Assembly: GCA_914767715.1 (NCBI GenBank) | Contig: OU612071.1 | Location: 17,728,948 to 17,792,947, forward strand | Reading direction: 5' to 3' | DNA: 64,000 nt | Source: Membranipora membranacea | Lineage: Eukaryota > Bryozoa > Gymnolaemata > Cheilostomatida > Membraniporidae | Shown: positions 1 through 9,982 of the stretch, piece by piece | Position numbering within the stretch: the stretch's first letter is position 1 | Layout of the letters: every line of letters starts with the position of its first letter | Notes under the pieces: model-generated | What the model saw: the letters and a program-made list of their open reading frames with translations, nothing else | What the model was told of the DNA's origin: nothing | Databases searched by the model: none | Translations under genes and position numbers: made by a program

Positions 1-83
1 TGTAATATGCTTTTCTGGGTTTGTTTGGATGCTTTTGCTAGGAACCGCAGCAGTTCTTTATGCTTCTTCACCCTACGAGACAT
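1..83 (-). CDS. Start of a small basic ORF beside the ATPase fragment, cut by window edge
   Basis: An ATG at 83-81 on the minus strand opens a frame that stays open to the window edge (27 codons). It begins MSRRVKKHKELLRFLAK, very rich in Lys and Arg. It lies 56 bp downstream of the stop of the packaging-ATPase fragment, on the same strand. A short basic ORF right after the ATPase is a common arrangement in Polinton/adintovirus-like elements, so I infer that both belong to one element. The rest is outside the window, so its function and integrity cannot be judged. Confidence 0.45.
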   Translation of the reverse strand, partial: MSRRVKKHKELLRFLAKASKQTQKSIL

Positions 84-139
84 TGTAGTGACTGCTGCAA
101 ATTTAGTGTATGTAAATTAATTTATCGGTATCACTTGAC

Positions 140-450
140 CTATATAACAAAGACATCAGTGTCGTTACCAGGAAATATATTACTGCGCAACCTCAGTTGA
201 TCGGGCGATGGCTGTTTCCAATCTATGAGTAAATAACCGTGAGGGATATCTGTCGTAATTTTATAAGCCTTGGCAAATGCTTTAGCCTTTTTACCATACA
301 TTTGTCGACCTAAGACATCCGCCTGTGTAATATCTCTTGGATTTTTAAATAGAACCATATAATTTGTATTTAAACTCATTGTATGGTTGTACTTACTTTG
401 CTGAAACATGTTTTGAGTAATAAATATCACCGCACAGCACAGGCGAAATT
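140..450 (-). pseudogene. C-terminal fragment of a Polinton/adintovirus-type packaging ATPase
   Basis: The frame ending at TAG (142-140) encodes about 100 residues that I recognise as the C-terminal part of the FtsK/HerA-like genome-packaging ATPase of Polinton (Maverick)/adintovirus elements. The hallmarks are ITQNMF, then NTNYMVLFKNPRD, then GYLLIDW and a final LRLRSNIFPG. The frame is blocked by a stop just upstream, near 450, and no Walker A region can be found between 450 and 700. This is therefore a 5'-truncated copy, or the ATPase is interrupted there. It is followed on the same strand by a basic ORF running off the window. This is an endogenous virus-like element, described here only as a relic. 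Confidence 0.7.
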
Positions 451-499
451 ATGCTGGTTCTATACAATTACGCAGAGTATTTACTGCAAAACAATCGAT

Positions 500-632
500 T
501 GCCTGCAGACAGCTGTTCACTCATGCTGCAGACAATATTTCAGGCAATGTCAGGCAATTTGCCTGACTTACGGGTGATTTTTAGCCGTAAAACAGGCGAC
601 TTTAGCCGAAAACAGGCAAAAAAGCCTGCTTA
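500..632. repeat. Cluster of short GCCTG/CAGGC motifs
   Basis: The hexamer CAGGCA or its complement TGCCTG, and close variants, recur about eight times in 130 bp just upstream of the ATPase fragment, some as small palindromes (AGGCAATTTGCCT at 552-564). It abuts the point where the ATPase frame breaks. It may be part of the same mobile element or the junction with host DNA. Confidence 0.4.
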
Positions 633-639
633 AAGGGGT

Positions 640-1320
640 TCCAAGTGCATCGTATACCCTACTAAGGTTATTATTTCTGCAACTGGAAGTGAATAAGAAA
701 TGTTTATTATTATAGCATTTCCAGTGACAGCCAGAACGGTCACTGTCATGACCTGATACATGACAGGTGATGGCTGTTACAATAGCTCTCTTACAATTTT
801 ACTAATCTCCAGCAGATTAGGGCTTGCTCCTCGTGCAATCCTAAGCTAATGCTAAATTCTAATGCACACAACTTTAAAAATAGTTTATATCGGATGAAGT
901 ATGATTGATGAGCAACATTAAAATGAAAAGTATCCCATTTATCGGGGAATTTATTCTTAGTATTAAATCCGTTCACCACATAATCTCACATTATCCCGAG
1001 ACTGACATTTTTAAAATGGTTTCAAGTTTATTTATAGTTGGCTTTCAGTAGAAGCAACCGAAACAGTAACCACAACCCTTCACTGATCTTTTGATTTCTG
1101 TATATAAACAATTCTGATTTATTGAGAGGCGATGTGAACATTATTCTATAAGGCGAATGTTATGGCATATGTCAGGGTGTGAAAACCCTACCATAGTTTA
1201 ATGGCGGATTTACTTGCCAGGTAATTGTTGATGGGGATATCTATCTAAGCTACAGCATAAATATTCTCCTAAGACATCCCATTGGAAATGCCAGAAAACA
1301 TTCTCCAAGCATCGCATCTA
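640..1320. other. No gene or repeat recognised
   Basis: AT-rich sequence with only short chance reading frames. I see no splice-bounded exon, RNA gene or obvious repeat here. Confidence 0.5.
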
Positions 1321-1324
1321 TATT

Positions 1325-1461
1325 CAACCCCACAATATATTGTGTACCAACCCCACAATATCCTGGTACCCACCCCACAATATCTTGTGTGTCAGGCCCA
1401 CACTATCCTACGCATCAGACCCGCACTATCCTGTGCACAAAACCCAGACTGTCCTGTGCAT
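1325..1461 (+). repeat. Degenerate 22-23 bp tandem repeat, six units
   Basis: Six consecutive units start at 1325, 1348, 1370, 1393, 1416 and 1439, with a consensus close to CAACCCCACAATATCCTGTG. A seventh decayed unit may follow at 1462. Units diverge steadily from left to right. The array is open in one frame (a 78-codon ORF at 1282-1518), but the ORF follows from the repeat having no stop in that frame; I do not call it a gene. Confidence 0.85.
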
Positions 1462-1469
1462 AAGGCCTA

Positions 1470-2860
1470 TATTTGCACAATTGACAGTAAATTAACAGCA
1501 TCCTCCCCATGTAATTGACCTCATTTTGAACAAGAAAAGATATAACATTTATTGTCCATCAAGTGTTAATGTTTTCCTGTATGCGTGTAGAATTATTTGT
1601 CATTCATTTTTACTACTAGTAATATTAGCCCTGGTTTACGGAATTTTGAATTTCGAACGACAGCTTATTACTGCGTCTCCGCCTTATCCAATTATAATGA
1701 CCTGAACTCCACAGATATTGATAATATACTAATCATGAGAAGATTGAAGTAGTATCATACCACCCCCAGTTTCCGATCACTACTGTACATCACACAACTA
1801 CTACCGTCAAACCTTATTACAATAGCAAGAGAGCAAGAGAAGGCAACTACAAATTACCACCAACTCCAAGGACATTAACAAAACACTAATATCATCAAAG
1901 TGAAACTGCCTGACAAAGCTGAGTCATGTATTCACCATAAGCGCATCAACGATTATATTTGCAGCAGCTAGAGCACCAGCCAGAAGCTTTTGGACCACCA
2001 GAACCGTCGTACAAGACAATAGTATTTTGACTTTTTAGCAGAACAGTATCATTGAGACCACCATTCAGTGACTGGTAAATATAGCTGCGGTTTTATAGCA
2101 GACGCACTCAGATATCGAACAACAAAAGATGTTCAGGTCAGATTAATATAAGAACGAGATTTTATTTCAAATAATTTAAATTTATAAATATACGCATTTC
2201 ATCTCATGTAATTTTAATGATCAGGGTAACAAATAAATAATTTTATGCTCAATGAATTAATTGTACGCTTATCTGGTTGACACAAGTTAGAGGTCATCTC
2301 TACCTGACACTTTGACGGTCACTATTGTGCAGTCAAGAATTGTACAGAGCATCGAACACTTGTTGATGCCCTTGTTGGAGCCTTCTGTATCATAAGAGTT
2401 GAAATATTGAATAATTTTCATAAATCAAAAAGCGATAGCTTAGTCATTCGAAGAGGCATTTTGATAAAACATATTGAGTTTATTAGTTTCACTGGAGTAG
2501 ATTAATCTCTGTGCGTGTATCAAAGTTTGTCAGGAGATTAATTGATATCTCTTATAAATCGTATCAAATCTTGTCAGATCAGTGTATCGATATTATTGAG
2601 TATAGAGACCCTCTCGTGGCTTGAATAATTATAAAAGAGGTTGAAAAGAATTATAGTAATAATCTGTAACCATAGCATTTCGTATATGTACTCATTTAAA
2701 TTAGTAACATCATAAATGTCGAGTGAAGTGGAAAGTGCACCTACACTAGAACCCTTGAACAAAATAATTTTCCACTTGCTCAAGAAAGAGTAGACTCGGA
2801 ACAATCCAACTACACCTTGTTGTGTACACAGCCCAATCCGTTTCCTACACATCCATATAA
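1470..2860. other. No gene recognised; possibly a decayed coding relic at 1740-2030
   Basis: At 1740-2030 short stretches open in different frames (for example a 37-codon run from about 1759) are broken by several stops. This could be a decayed retroelement or host exon, but I cannot match it to a family. The remainder is AT-rich and featureless. Confidence 0.35.
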
Positions 2861-3325
2861 AAGTGTTTAGGAGAGCAAAAAAAAACCATTGTTTATATCA
2901 AAGGATCCTCCCAACAGCGAACAAGGAAACCAAATCAACTCGCACGAGGACATTATTGAATGATATAACGGACCTCAAAGTACAAAAACTCAGGGACTAG
3001 AAGGTTGTAGAGTGTATTATCTCCCCTGTTACATATTAAAATATCCTTGCCAAAGCTATATTTGACCAATACTGGTTTGTGGTATTTCCTGGTGAAAGTA
3101 TAGCAGCCTATTGACTGCCCTAGGCAAATCAGTGCCAGGCTTACTGTAATACTATTAGTGGATCATCATTTAGTGTTATTCTGTCATAGGGGAGATAACC
3201 TACTCTTGAGTCTAGACGCTGGGTTCGCATTTTGAAATTGATTATATCATTTAACAATGTTCTTGTGCGAGTAGATTCAAATTTTCGGCCCATTGCTATC
3301 GAGAATCTTTTTATTTAAACATGTG
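2861..3325 (-). mobile_element. MITE with long terminal inverted repeats, copy 1
   Basis: Left end AAGTGTTTAGGAGAGCAAA at 2861. The left arm and the right arm (about 3190-3325) are inverted repeats roughly 150 bp long, each holding the marker GGGGAGATAAC or its complement (TTATCTCCCC). The unique centre is inverted relative to copies at 9.38 and 59.9 kb: here it runs GCCTATTGACTGCCCTAGGC, the complement direction of theirs. The right end is worn. No transposase is present, so it is non-autonomous. Confidence 0.8.
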
Positions 3326-3329
3326 TACG

Positions 3330-4280
3330 CCACCCGTATTTAGGCAGAGAATGTCGCCGTTTTATGTAAATATCACTTGAGTGGCTTGCCGAGTATATTC
3401 TCATGATTATCAGAAAGGTAGCAAGATTTGTGATCTACAATATGAAGCACAATGTAATCAAGAGGGGACGATGTATAGTCATTGCCTATGATTATAGCTA
3501 GTTGTTTGATAACACAAAAAAAGCTGCGTATGCTTAGATAACTTCAAAGTTACAGGAAGGAAATATTAAATTCAGGTTGGATGAATCAGGCTTTTGTCAA
3601 AGTTCAATTTTCTTTCGTCCAAAAGTTAAATAATTGAATGATTGATTGCACTACACTGTTCGCTTTGTTATAAATGAACAATCCTTTTTTTTTTGGCGTT
3701 CCCAGTTTCAGGGCAATCAATCAAAAGACTGGTCATTTTAGATCCACATCTACATCTACATCTATGAACGCGATGATAGTTGTTGCCCACGGAAACCCAA
3801 TATACTGAGTCGCTGTGCCAGTCAGAGGAAACCCCAACATGGCTCCAAGCGCTCAGGAGAAGTTCACAGCTGAGGATATAACTGCATATGTGTTGACACT
3901 GTCTGCTTCATGTCCATTTGCTCTGGAAAACAAGTGTATGTTCTTTTTTCTACAAAGTACTCCATTTCAACGATTTCTCGAAATTGTTCTGTATAGGGTT
4001 TTATAATAGATCTCACTCATCTTATCTCATGTCACAAGGTTTTAACGGGGATGATGCATAAAAAATTAATTTATTAACAAAATTACATACTTTGTACCGA
4101 TTCTCTCCCCCTTTTTAGGCGGGGTGAAGCTCCCTTGGATGCCAGTAAAACACAGTCATTTTAAGCGTCCGTTCGGAAGTAAACCAACAATTTTCCAAAA
4201 CTTCAAGTCTCTTACTAAGGTAGCATCCTTCCCATTACCCAGGGCCAATATGATAAGCAATATATTATAAAACTTGATAC
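3330..4280. other. Mostly featureless; one doubtful exon-like ORF
   Basis: A possible first exon begins with ATG at 3839 (MAPSAQEKFTAEDITAYVL...) and ends near a GT at about 3935. It has an exon-like composition, but no following exon was found on this strand, so I do not call it. A short CATCTA tract lies at about 3742-3765. Confidence 0.3.
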
Positions 4281-4289
4281 ACCTAGCTA

Positions 4290-4445
4290 AGATAAAGGAG
4301 GTATACACCTGAGGGTGCTGGGAGCTGGAACAATGAACCTTGAAAGCTCCCCGATGGGATTTGAACCCAATACTCTTGCGGCACTAATGGCCTGGCAGTG
4401 AATAGCAAGCGTGCTAACCGAATGCGCCATCTCACCATCCCCAGA
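4290..4445 (-). mobile_element. tRNA-derived SINE (family A)
   Basis: On the minus strand this reads as a tRNA-like head. A pol III A box lies at 4429-4410 (TGGCGCATTCGGTTAGCACG) and a B box at 4367-4353 (GGTTCAAATCCCATC), about 45 bp apart, as in tRNA-SINEs. Fragments sharing the block after the A box (GCTTGCTATTCAC) occur near 20.8 kb and 49.6 kb, which supports an interspersed family and argues against a single tRNA gene. It cannot fold as a true tRNA with a proper acceptor stem. Confidence 0.75.
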
Positions 4446-4449
4446 AAAG

Positions 4450-5755
4450 AATGGGTTGATGGCGGTAATTAGCATGCCTGCTATTCATTACTCAGAATTT
4501 TGTTCTCTCGTCCCAATGTTCATTCCGCTCCACCATTGCCACCCTATGCAGCATAGCGTATGTGTTAGGGTTGATGGCCCTACATGGCCCATTGCTGGGA
4601 CCCCTTGTAGTGCGTTTTTTAGCTGTCTTTCCAGCTTGTCAGCATGTATTTCCATGCTGTCACATGTATTTCCATGAGTCAGTCAGATTAAGATATCATA
4701 ATTCAGATTTGCTAGTTACTAGCACTTTATTGTTAAAACTTACAGCGCGAGATTCACAAGGGCTTGGTAGACTGGAACCAGGAGATGAGTATCAAAGAAA
4801 GAACGTACTCCAAAGAGCGTCACAGTCAATGCCAAATAGCTAAAACATTATGATACATATTACTCAGCAATAACATTGTAAAGGGGTTTCAAAGGAAGTT
4901 GTTACATAGATACGAAGGTCATGGTGAGCTCTGTGTCTTTAATACTTAACTGCAATTTGTCTTGCTTCTAACTTGCTGTCAAATTGATTAACCAACTGTA
5001 CAAGTGCAATTTTCTATTTGCACGATATTGATCAATAAGGTATGACATCAGGGGAGTCGATTTTGATTTAGGACATATCTTGGCTTGATATGATATTTTT
5101 TCCTAAGATATGGTCAACATATTAGTGTGCCAAAACATATCAAGCTCTTTTTCACGATATCAACCAAAAATCTTTACGATGTAGTCATTAGCACTTTTGA
5201 TTATCTGACCAATTTTATATGAAAGTTGTCTTTGCCTGGTTAGCGGCAAGACAATTACCAAACCAGTGGATGATTATTGTCAGATATCCATTTTATCGTC
5301 CAATGTGTCTTGAAAGATACAATATCAAGTGCGGTAATTGCTACCTCAATAATCAGCAATATTTACAGTTTGTTCGGATACAGTAATATTGTTTTGAGTG
5401 GATAGTCCACAGCACTGAAAAATAACCCTGTCTGGCATCAAAATTAGCCAGCACTGCATGCATCAACTCAAAAAATTTATTGATTTTTGAAGCATCTGAA
5501 CATAGCAATGCACAGCACAGAACACTCAGAACCAGGGAACCAGTATGATCTCATCAATGTTCAGAAACTATCATTTAGTGTACAAGATGTACTAAAGTTG
5601 ATGTGAAAGAAGGTGCACATAATCTATTTCATATCTCACAGGGAGGCCCAGTATTGAATTCCGTAAGATAAGTAATAAGCTAACTAGTGCTGAGCTCAGG
5701 AATGTTCCCATATGTTAAACATTTAATCTGATTCTAGGGGTATATTATCACTTAC
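4450..5755. other. No gene recognised
   Basis: AT-rich DNA with short ORFs that have no exon-like splice borders. Further 3' exons of the MFS relic on the minus strand would be expected here, but I could not find them. Confidence 0.4.
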
Positions 5756-5859
5756 TGATTAGTGTTGAAGAGAGGGGCAAGGAGAGGACTGGGACACAAG
5801 AATAGGTATCAGAGTATGTATCCTGGTGCTGCGGCGAATATAGTAGAGTAGACATATCC
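5756..5859 (-). pseudogene. MFS relic exon with in-frame TGA
   Basis: Acceptor TTACGTCACACAG, donor GTAAGT; phase 0 in, phase 2 out. Encodes GYVYSTIFAAAPGYIL, TGA (5811-5809), then YLFLCPSPLLAPLF. The run up to the donor stays in frame and keeps the G-P-S-P loop of SLC18B1-type transporters, so the stop looks like a point lesion. Confidence 0.55.
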
Positions 5860-6075
5860 CTGTGTGACGTAATAAAATATTACATTTAATTGCTTTTCAG
5901 TTGCTATTATGGTAAGGGTTGGTTGTCTATGCTATCACTTCTGTTGAGACGTATCAATATTTAAACTAAGATTATTAGTGCGGAAGACCCTTCTTCTGCA
6001 TAATTGTACAGAGTATTATGAATAGTATAGTAGAGTAAGTATTGATTTAACAGTACCCTGATAATGCATACTTAC

Positions 6076-6171
6076 TCGGTTAGTTATAAGTGATGCAACA
6101 AAGTTCCCAATAACGTACATAACTGGTGATCCTGCATAGTACAAGCTCCAAGTCGAGATCGGAACATCAAA
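6076..6171 (-). pseudogene. MFS relic, helix 8 exon
   Basis: Acceptor TTTTTCTTTCAG, donor GTAAGT; 32 codons, phase 0 both ends. Encodes FDVPISTWSLYYAG then SPVMYVIGNFVASLITNR, a membrane helix ending in a short basic loop, as in MFS helix 8 and the second motif A-like loop. Confidence 0.6.
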
Positions 6172-6720
6172 CTGAAAGAAAAACTTAGTTTCTGCATTGG
6201 CATATTAAATCTGGTGGTGGCTTTATGGGACTCTTGAATCAAATATACCTTAGATATTCTGTTTTGGTCAGTTGTGCGGCAAGAGATCAACCTAAATTAG
6301 AGGTAGGCTTCATCTCCAGTGACCCTAATCGCAAAGATTATCTTGCTTGCTGTCAATGACAGATCAATACAGCGCATTGGATATTATAATCTGGTCAAGC
6401 GACCTGCCAGAGCTCGGCATCAATTAATGGTCAACCCAGCCTTCAGTCTCCCAATTGATCTTGGTTGCTTTTTGATGTCAGATCACTACCTGAATGCGCT
6501 GAATTGTGCAACACAATTACAAACAATTTCTTCTTTTATTAAATTTGAACTTTTTTTTGCTCTGACACATTTGGAAGAACATCATTTCAATGATGTATAT
6601 TGTTGACAGTAAATGTTAGAAAAAAAAAACCTTTTTCAATGACAGATAAAAAATTTCAGTTAACCATGATTGATCAGCAAATTTTACATATTTTATATAT
6701 ATCAAAGTCTAGTCACTTAC

Positions 6721-6848
6721 TGTGTTAACTACCCAATCGCCTGTCATGCTGTAGAGTCCGCCAGTTCCATAATTTGTCGCTACACAGATCAGTAGTAGTA
6801 TAACTGTACCCGGCAGTTTGATAAAGTCGCTCAACCCCTTTGTATCTC
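6721..6848 (-). pseudogene. MFS relic, loop plus helix 7 exon
   Basis: Acceptor ACCTTGGAG, donor GTAAGT; phase 1 in, phase 0 out. Encodes DTKGLSDFIKLPGTVILL then LICVATNYGTGGLYSM and GDWVVNT. A central cytoplasmic loop leading into helix 7 of an MFS protein fits its place. No lesion. Confidence 0.6.
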
Positions 6849-7228
6849 CTCCAAGGTTTAATCAACTAGATTTCGATAAGAAAACTTTATGACAAACAGA
6901 CATCTTTTTTCAATTGGTCTTTCTGAAGGGTGATCATAGATTTCCAGGTTCAATGAAACTCTCGTAAGAAAACCTGAAGAGAATTTTTGTATACTGCATT
7001 CATAGTGAGTATGCAGTGACATACGTTCTCCCTGTCCGATGACCTGAATGTTTTTGTAGCAATTAATTGACAACAATGATGTGTTGGAGTAGAATGGAAT
7101 GGCTCCTTTCACAAGAAATTGTGAAGATAGTAAGGGGTAACAAATAAATTTAATCTGACTTTCATCAACATCACATTTCATTGATTCGACCTCCCTACTG
7201 ATGAGTATATGTGTATTCATTCACTAAC

Positions 7229-7316
7229 CTACATTCGGAACACAGAATATGATTGGTAAGGCAAAGAAACAGACTATTACTCCAATGACAATGAAACTGA
7301 AAGTGAAACCAACCAT
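7229..7316 (-). pseudogene. MFS relic, single-helix exon
   Basis: Acceptor TTTTTTTTAG, donor GTTAGT; phase 0 in, phase 1 out. Encodes MVGFTFSFIVIGVIVC and FFALPIIFCVPNV, one membrane helix of about 20 residues. The pattern of a GGFTLPF-like start followed by a helix ending in a short Pro loop is that of MFS helix 6. Confidence 0.65.
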
Positions 7317-7835
7317 CTAAAAAAAACACCTGATTTAGTCTCGTGCATTACACATTCACATTATCTGCAAGAAAATTGATATAAAACCATTAGGAGTAAA
7401 AGTATGGTTACTATATGAATAATCAACTCACCCTGAATTCACTTCTTTTTCTAGTCAAGCCGTGAAGCTATTTGCCTTAGGTGGACAGAATCTAGCCAAG
7501 ACTTCTTATTATTACTTGGCAACAATCAATACTTGGCAACCCATCATATCCAATAAAATGCCTGTTCCTCAAAATCTATGTGTACTCTATTTCATCAGCC
7601 TTCACGGTTATGAGATGAAGACATGAAGTTAGCACAACAGGTATCATCAACTCAAGGTTATTTGACATATCTTCTGTTAGACTAACCGTTTTTGATGGTA
7701 TTAGAGGCAGCATCACAATCAATCAATTTCAATTATATAAAATTTCATAGTTGTTACATTTGATATCAACTCTCTGCTTCAGATTCTTTTCTACATCCTT
7801 ATTTGTAGTTAATTAAGCTGCAGCTTAGATCATAC

Positions 7836-7904
7836 CTTTATTTAAGCACCACCAACCAGAGCTCCAACGGAATAACCCACCCCGAGATCCAACTCTATCC
7901 ATCC
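7836..7904 (-). pseudogene. MFS relic exon with in-frame TAA
   Basis: Acceptor TTATTGCTGCAG, donor GTATGA; 23 codons, phase 0 at both ends. Encodes GWIELDLGVGYSVGALVGGA followed by TAA (7844-7842) and two more codons. In MFS proteins the matching helix runs on past GGA with a hydrophobic residue, so a TTA-type codon has probably become TAA. Confidence 0.6.
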
Positions 7905-8568
7905 CTGCAGCAATAATATGAATATGTGGTTGGGAGGATTTTTCTTTGATTTGAAGTTGAATTTTAAACTCATGAATTCCGGTGCTGAACCATAAACCCT
8001 TCCATGTTTATGTGGACGCCATACATGCGTGACGGGATTATCTGACCGATGCTCATGGCAAACAGCAAAATAGTAACTGCTGTGGAAAACCTTTTATTTT
8101 CTGAATTTATAATTAAGTATCGCGTCAGAAGAGTTTTCTGATTCAACCTCAAAAGGAAGCTATCTAAAACTTTATGTTTTAAGTGATCAATTTGGACTGA
8201 ATGTATCAAAATATAGAATAGAGAATCGCTTGATAGCCTATTGATGTATCTGCAAAGTACAGAGAAAATAAGCATTACTTATGTCATAGCGAGTAAAAAG
8301 TAAATTTCCTTCTGGCCATAAAGAAAGGGACAAGGTATACAACACACCAAGGATATGTAGATGCGGACATGTTATTAAATCATGTTAACTCAATGAATGT
8401 AGACATATGGGTATACATTGGTATGTACATCTGTTAGCATTTGGAAGTGGTGGTATGCAGCTTTCCTCTTCTCAATTGTTAGATGCTTGGCCTGCACTAT
8501 TGTCAATAAAGGAAAGTTAGCAATCCAACAATAGATGATATATCTTATTATAACAGTGCCATACTCAC

Positions 8569-8711
8569 AAACATGGTAGCATTAGAATTTTGACTGCATG
8601 AGTATAGCTGTGCAAGACACATTCAATAATATTGCTCCTGCCCCTGATACTGTTTGCATGATAGAAAAGAGCACGAACAATGACACTGGCTGCTTGAGAT
8701 ATGCAGTTAAT
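8569..8711 (-). pseudogene. MFS relic exon with frameshift
   Basis: Acceptor TTTCATTTCAG, strong donor GTGAGT. The entry phase fixed by the previous exon gives LTAYLKQPVSLFVLFS and MQTVSGAGAILLNVS, typical of MFS helices 3-4. After MQSKF the frame hits TAA (8590s). Moving one base restores NATMF exactly up to the donor and gives the phase 0 that the next exon needs. This places a 1 bp insertion or 2 bp deletion near 8588. Confidence 0.65.
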
Positions 8712-8847
8712 CTGAAATGAAAGGAAAAGATTATTTAATATGACGATCTTGTGTCGAAGCATCATCATGTTTTCTTGAGAGCTACCAATGATGTCATCAT
8801 TGGGAGATCACTTCATCCCATATTCAAATATCAAGTTGATGGTGTTT

Positions 8848-9050
8848 ATTTAATTTAATTTTATTTTATTTTATTTTATTTTATTTTATTTTATTTTATT
8901 TTATTTTATTTTGTTTTGTTTTATTTTATATTATTTTATTTTATTTTATTTTATTTTAATTAATTTGATTTAATTTTTTTTTTATTTTATTGATCGAATA
9001 ATTATTTATTCAATTAATCAATTATTTTTTTAATTAATTAATTTATTCAA
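8848..9050 (+). repeat. (TTTTA)n microsatellite
   Basis: About 20 nearly perfect TTTTA units, then a worn TTAAT/TTTATT tail. It lies in an intron of the MFS relic on the opposite strand. Confidence 0.95.
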
Positions 9051-9280
9051 GGTAAATAGGAGAGGAAGTCAGACCGACAAAAATGATTATCATTCTCCCT
9101 TAATCTGTCTTATTCTCACACAAAACTTCGATAGCCCTAAAAGGATAAGTGATAAGAAAATCTTGAAGCACTAAGTTATACCATAGAATCAATGATCATG
9201 TCAGTACTTTTCAATATTTTTTACCCAGTGGCGTGCATGTCAAAGGTCAACAGTTAAAATTTACCTAAACATAATCTCAC

Positions 9281-9354
9281 CCAAATAAAACTGATGCGAT
9301 ACCACAGGTCGCTGCTCCTAAAATCATCGACTTTTTGGCAGTTATCTTTCTTAC
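9281..9354 (-). pseudogene. MFS relic, cytoplasmic loop and helix exon
   Basis: Acceptor GATTTGTAG, donor GTGAGA; phase 0 in, phase 2 out. Encodes VRKITAKKSMILGAATCG, then IASVLFG. The basic loop (RKITAKK) before a Gly-rich helix is the place of MFS motif A, which suggests the third helix. The exon itself has no lesion. Confidence 0.6.
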
Positions 9355-9378
9355 CTACAAATCAAGGAAGTTTAATTA

Positions 9379-9854
9379 AAGTGTTTAGAAAAGCAAAAAA
9401 CAACCACTATTCATATCAAAGTACTCCCATAGTAATGGAGAAAAAAATCTTAATTTACTCTTTAATCTTACAATAGAACAATATTGAACGAAATCACCGA
9501 TTTCAAAGTGCAAAAACCCAGGGTAAATAAGGGTCTAGACTCAAAAGTATGTTATCTCCCCGAGTACTAATGATGATGATGATCCACTAACAGTATTTCA
9601 GTAAGTCTAGCCCTGGTTTTACCTAGGACAGTTACCAGGCTGCTAATCTAACACCGGAAATTGTCACAAATCAGCATTCATCTGTGACAGGGGAGATAAC
9701 ATACACTGGACCCTTCTAGATCATGATTTTTTGCCCCTTGAAGTCGGTTACATCATTCAATTATGTCCTACTGCGAATAAATTGATTCTTGTGTACATTT
9801 CTATTAGAAAAATTTTATACAAACAGTTGCTGTTTGTCCTTTCCTAAACACCTA
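9379..9854 (+). mobile_element. MITE with long terminal inverted repeats, copy 2
   Basis: The best-preserved copy. It starts AAGTGTTTAGAAAAGCAAAA at 9379 and ends TTTCCTAAACACCT at about 9853. Left and right arms of about 170 bp are inverted repeats, each with the marker GTTATCTCCCC/GGGGAGATAAC. The unique centre contains CTAGCCCTGGTTTTACCTAG and ACAGTTACCAGGCTG, shared with copy 3 in the same orientation and with copy 1 inverted. Flanks are TTAA/TAAA-rich, so the target duplication is unclear. No ORF for a transposase. Confidence 0.85.
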
Positions 9855-9905
9855 AAGTAGATAAACAACACTGGCACCACTAAATACGCATCAAGATGCA
9901 ATTAC

Positions 9906-9982
9906 CTTCACCAATAGGCAACAAGCTTTGGATCTGCCCAACAGGGCAGTCAGTAGCCCCTCCACCCCTTGTCTGCTATAAA
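9906..9982 (-). pseudogene. MFS relic, exon with soluble loop
   Basis: Acceptor TTAATTCAG precedes 9982 and a donor GTAATT follows 9906. The exon enters in phase 1 and leaves in phase 0, giving YSRQGVEGLLTALLG and ending CCLLVK. It fits in phase with the next exon (9354). This 25-residue stretch is an unusual insertion between two helices, so its membership is less certain than that of the neighbours. Confidence 0.45.

Noticed and set aside
3839-3935. Exon-like ORF MAPSAQEKFTAEDITAYVL
   Set aside because: No partner exon, weak donor and no family match; could be chance.
4353-4429. A true tRNA gene on the minus strand
   Set aside because: A and B boxes are present, but no acceptor stem pairing or anticodon arm can be drawn and related fragments occur elsewhere; SINE is the better call.
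6858-7220. Minus-strand 120-codon ORF starting MNTHILISREVESMKCD
   Set aside because: It sits in the intron between MFS exons 7316-7229 and 6848-6721 and has no family match; it may be a chance frame, though its length makes this a close call.
7990-8093. Minus-strand hydrophobic stretch RFSTAVTILLFAMSIGQ as an MFS exon
   Set aside because: It would enter in phase 2 and break the otherwise perfect phase series from 8711-8569 to 7904-7836.
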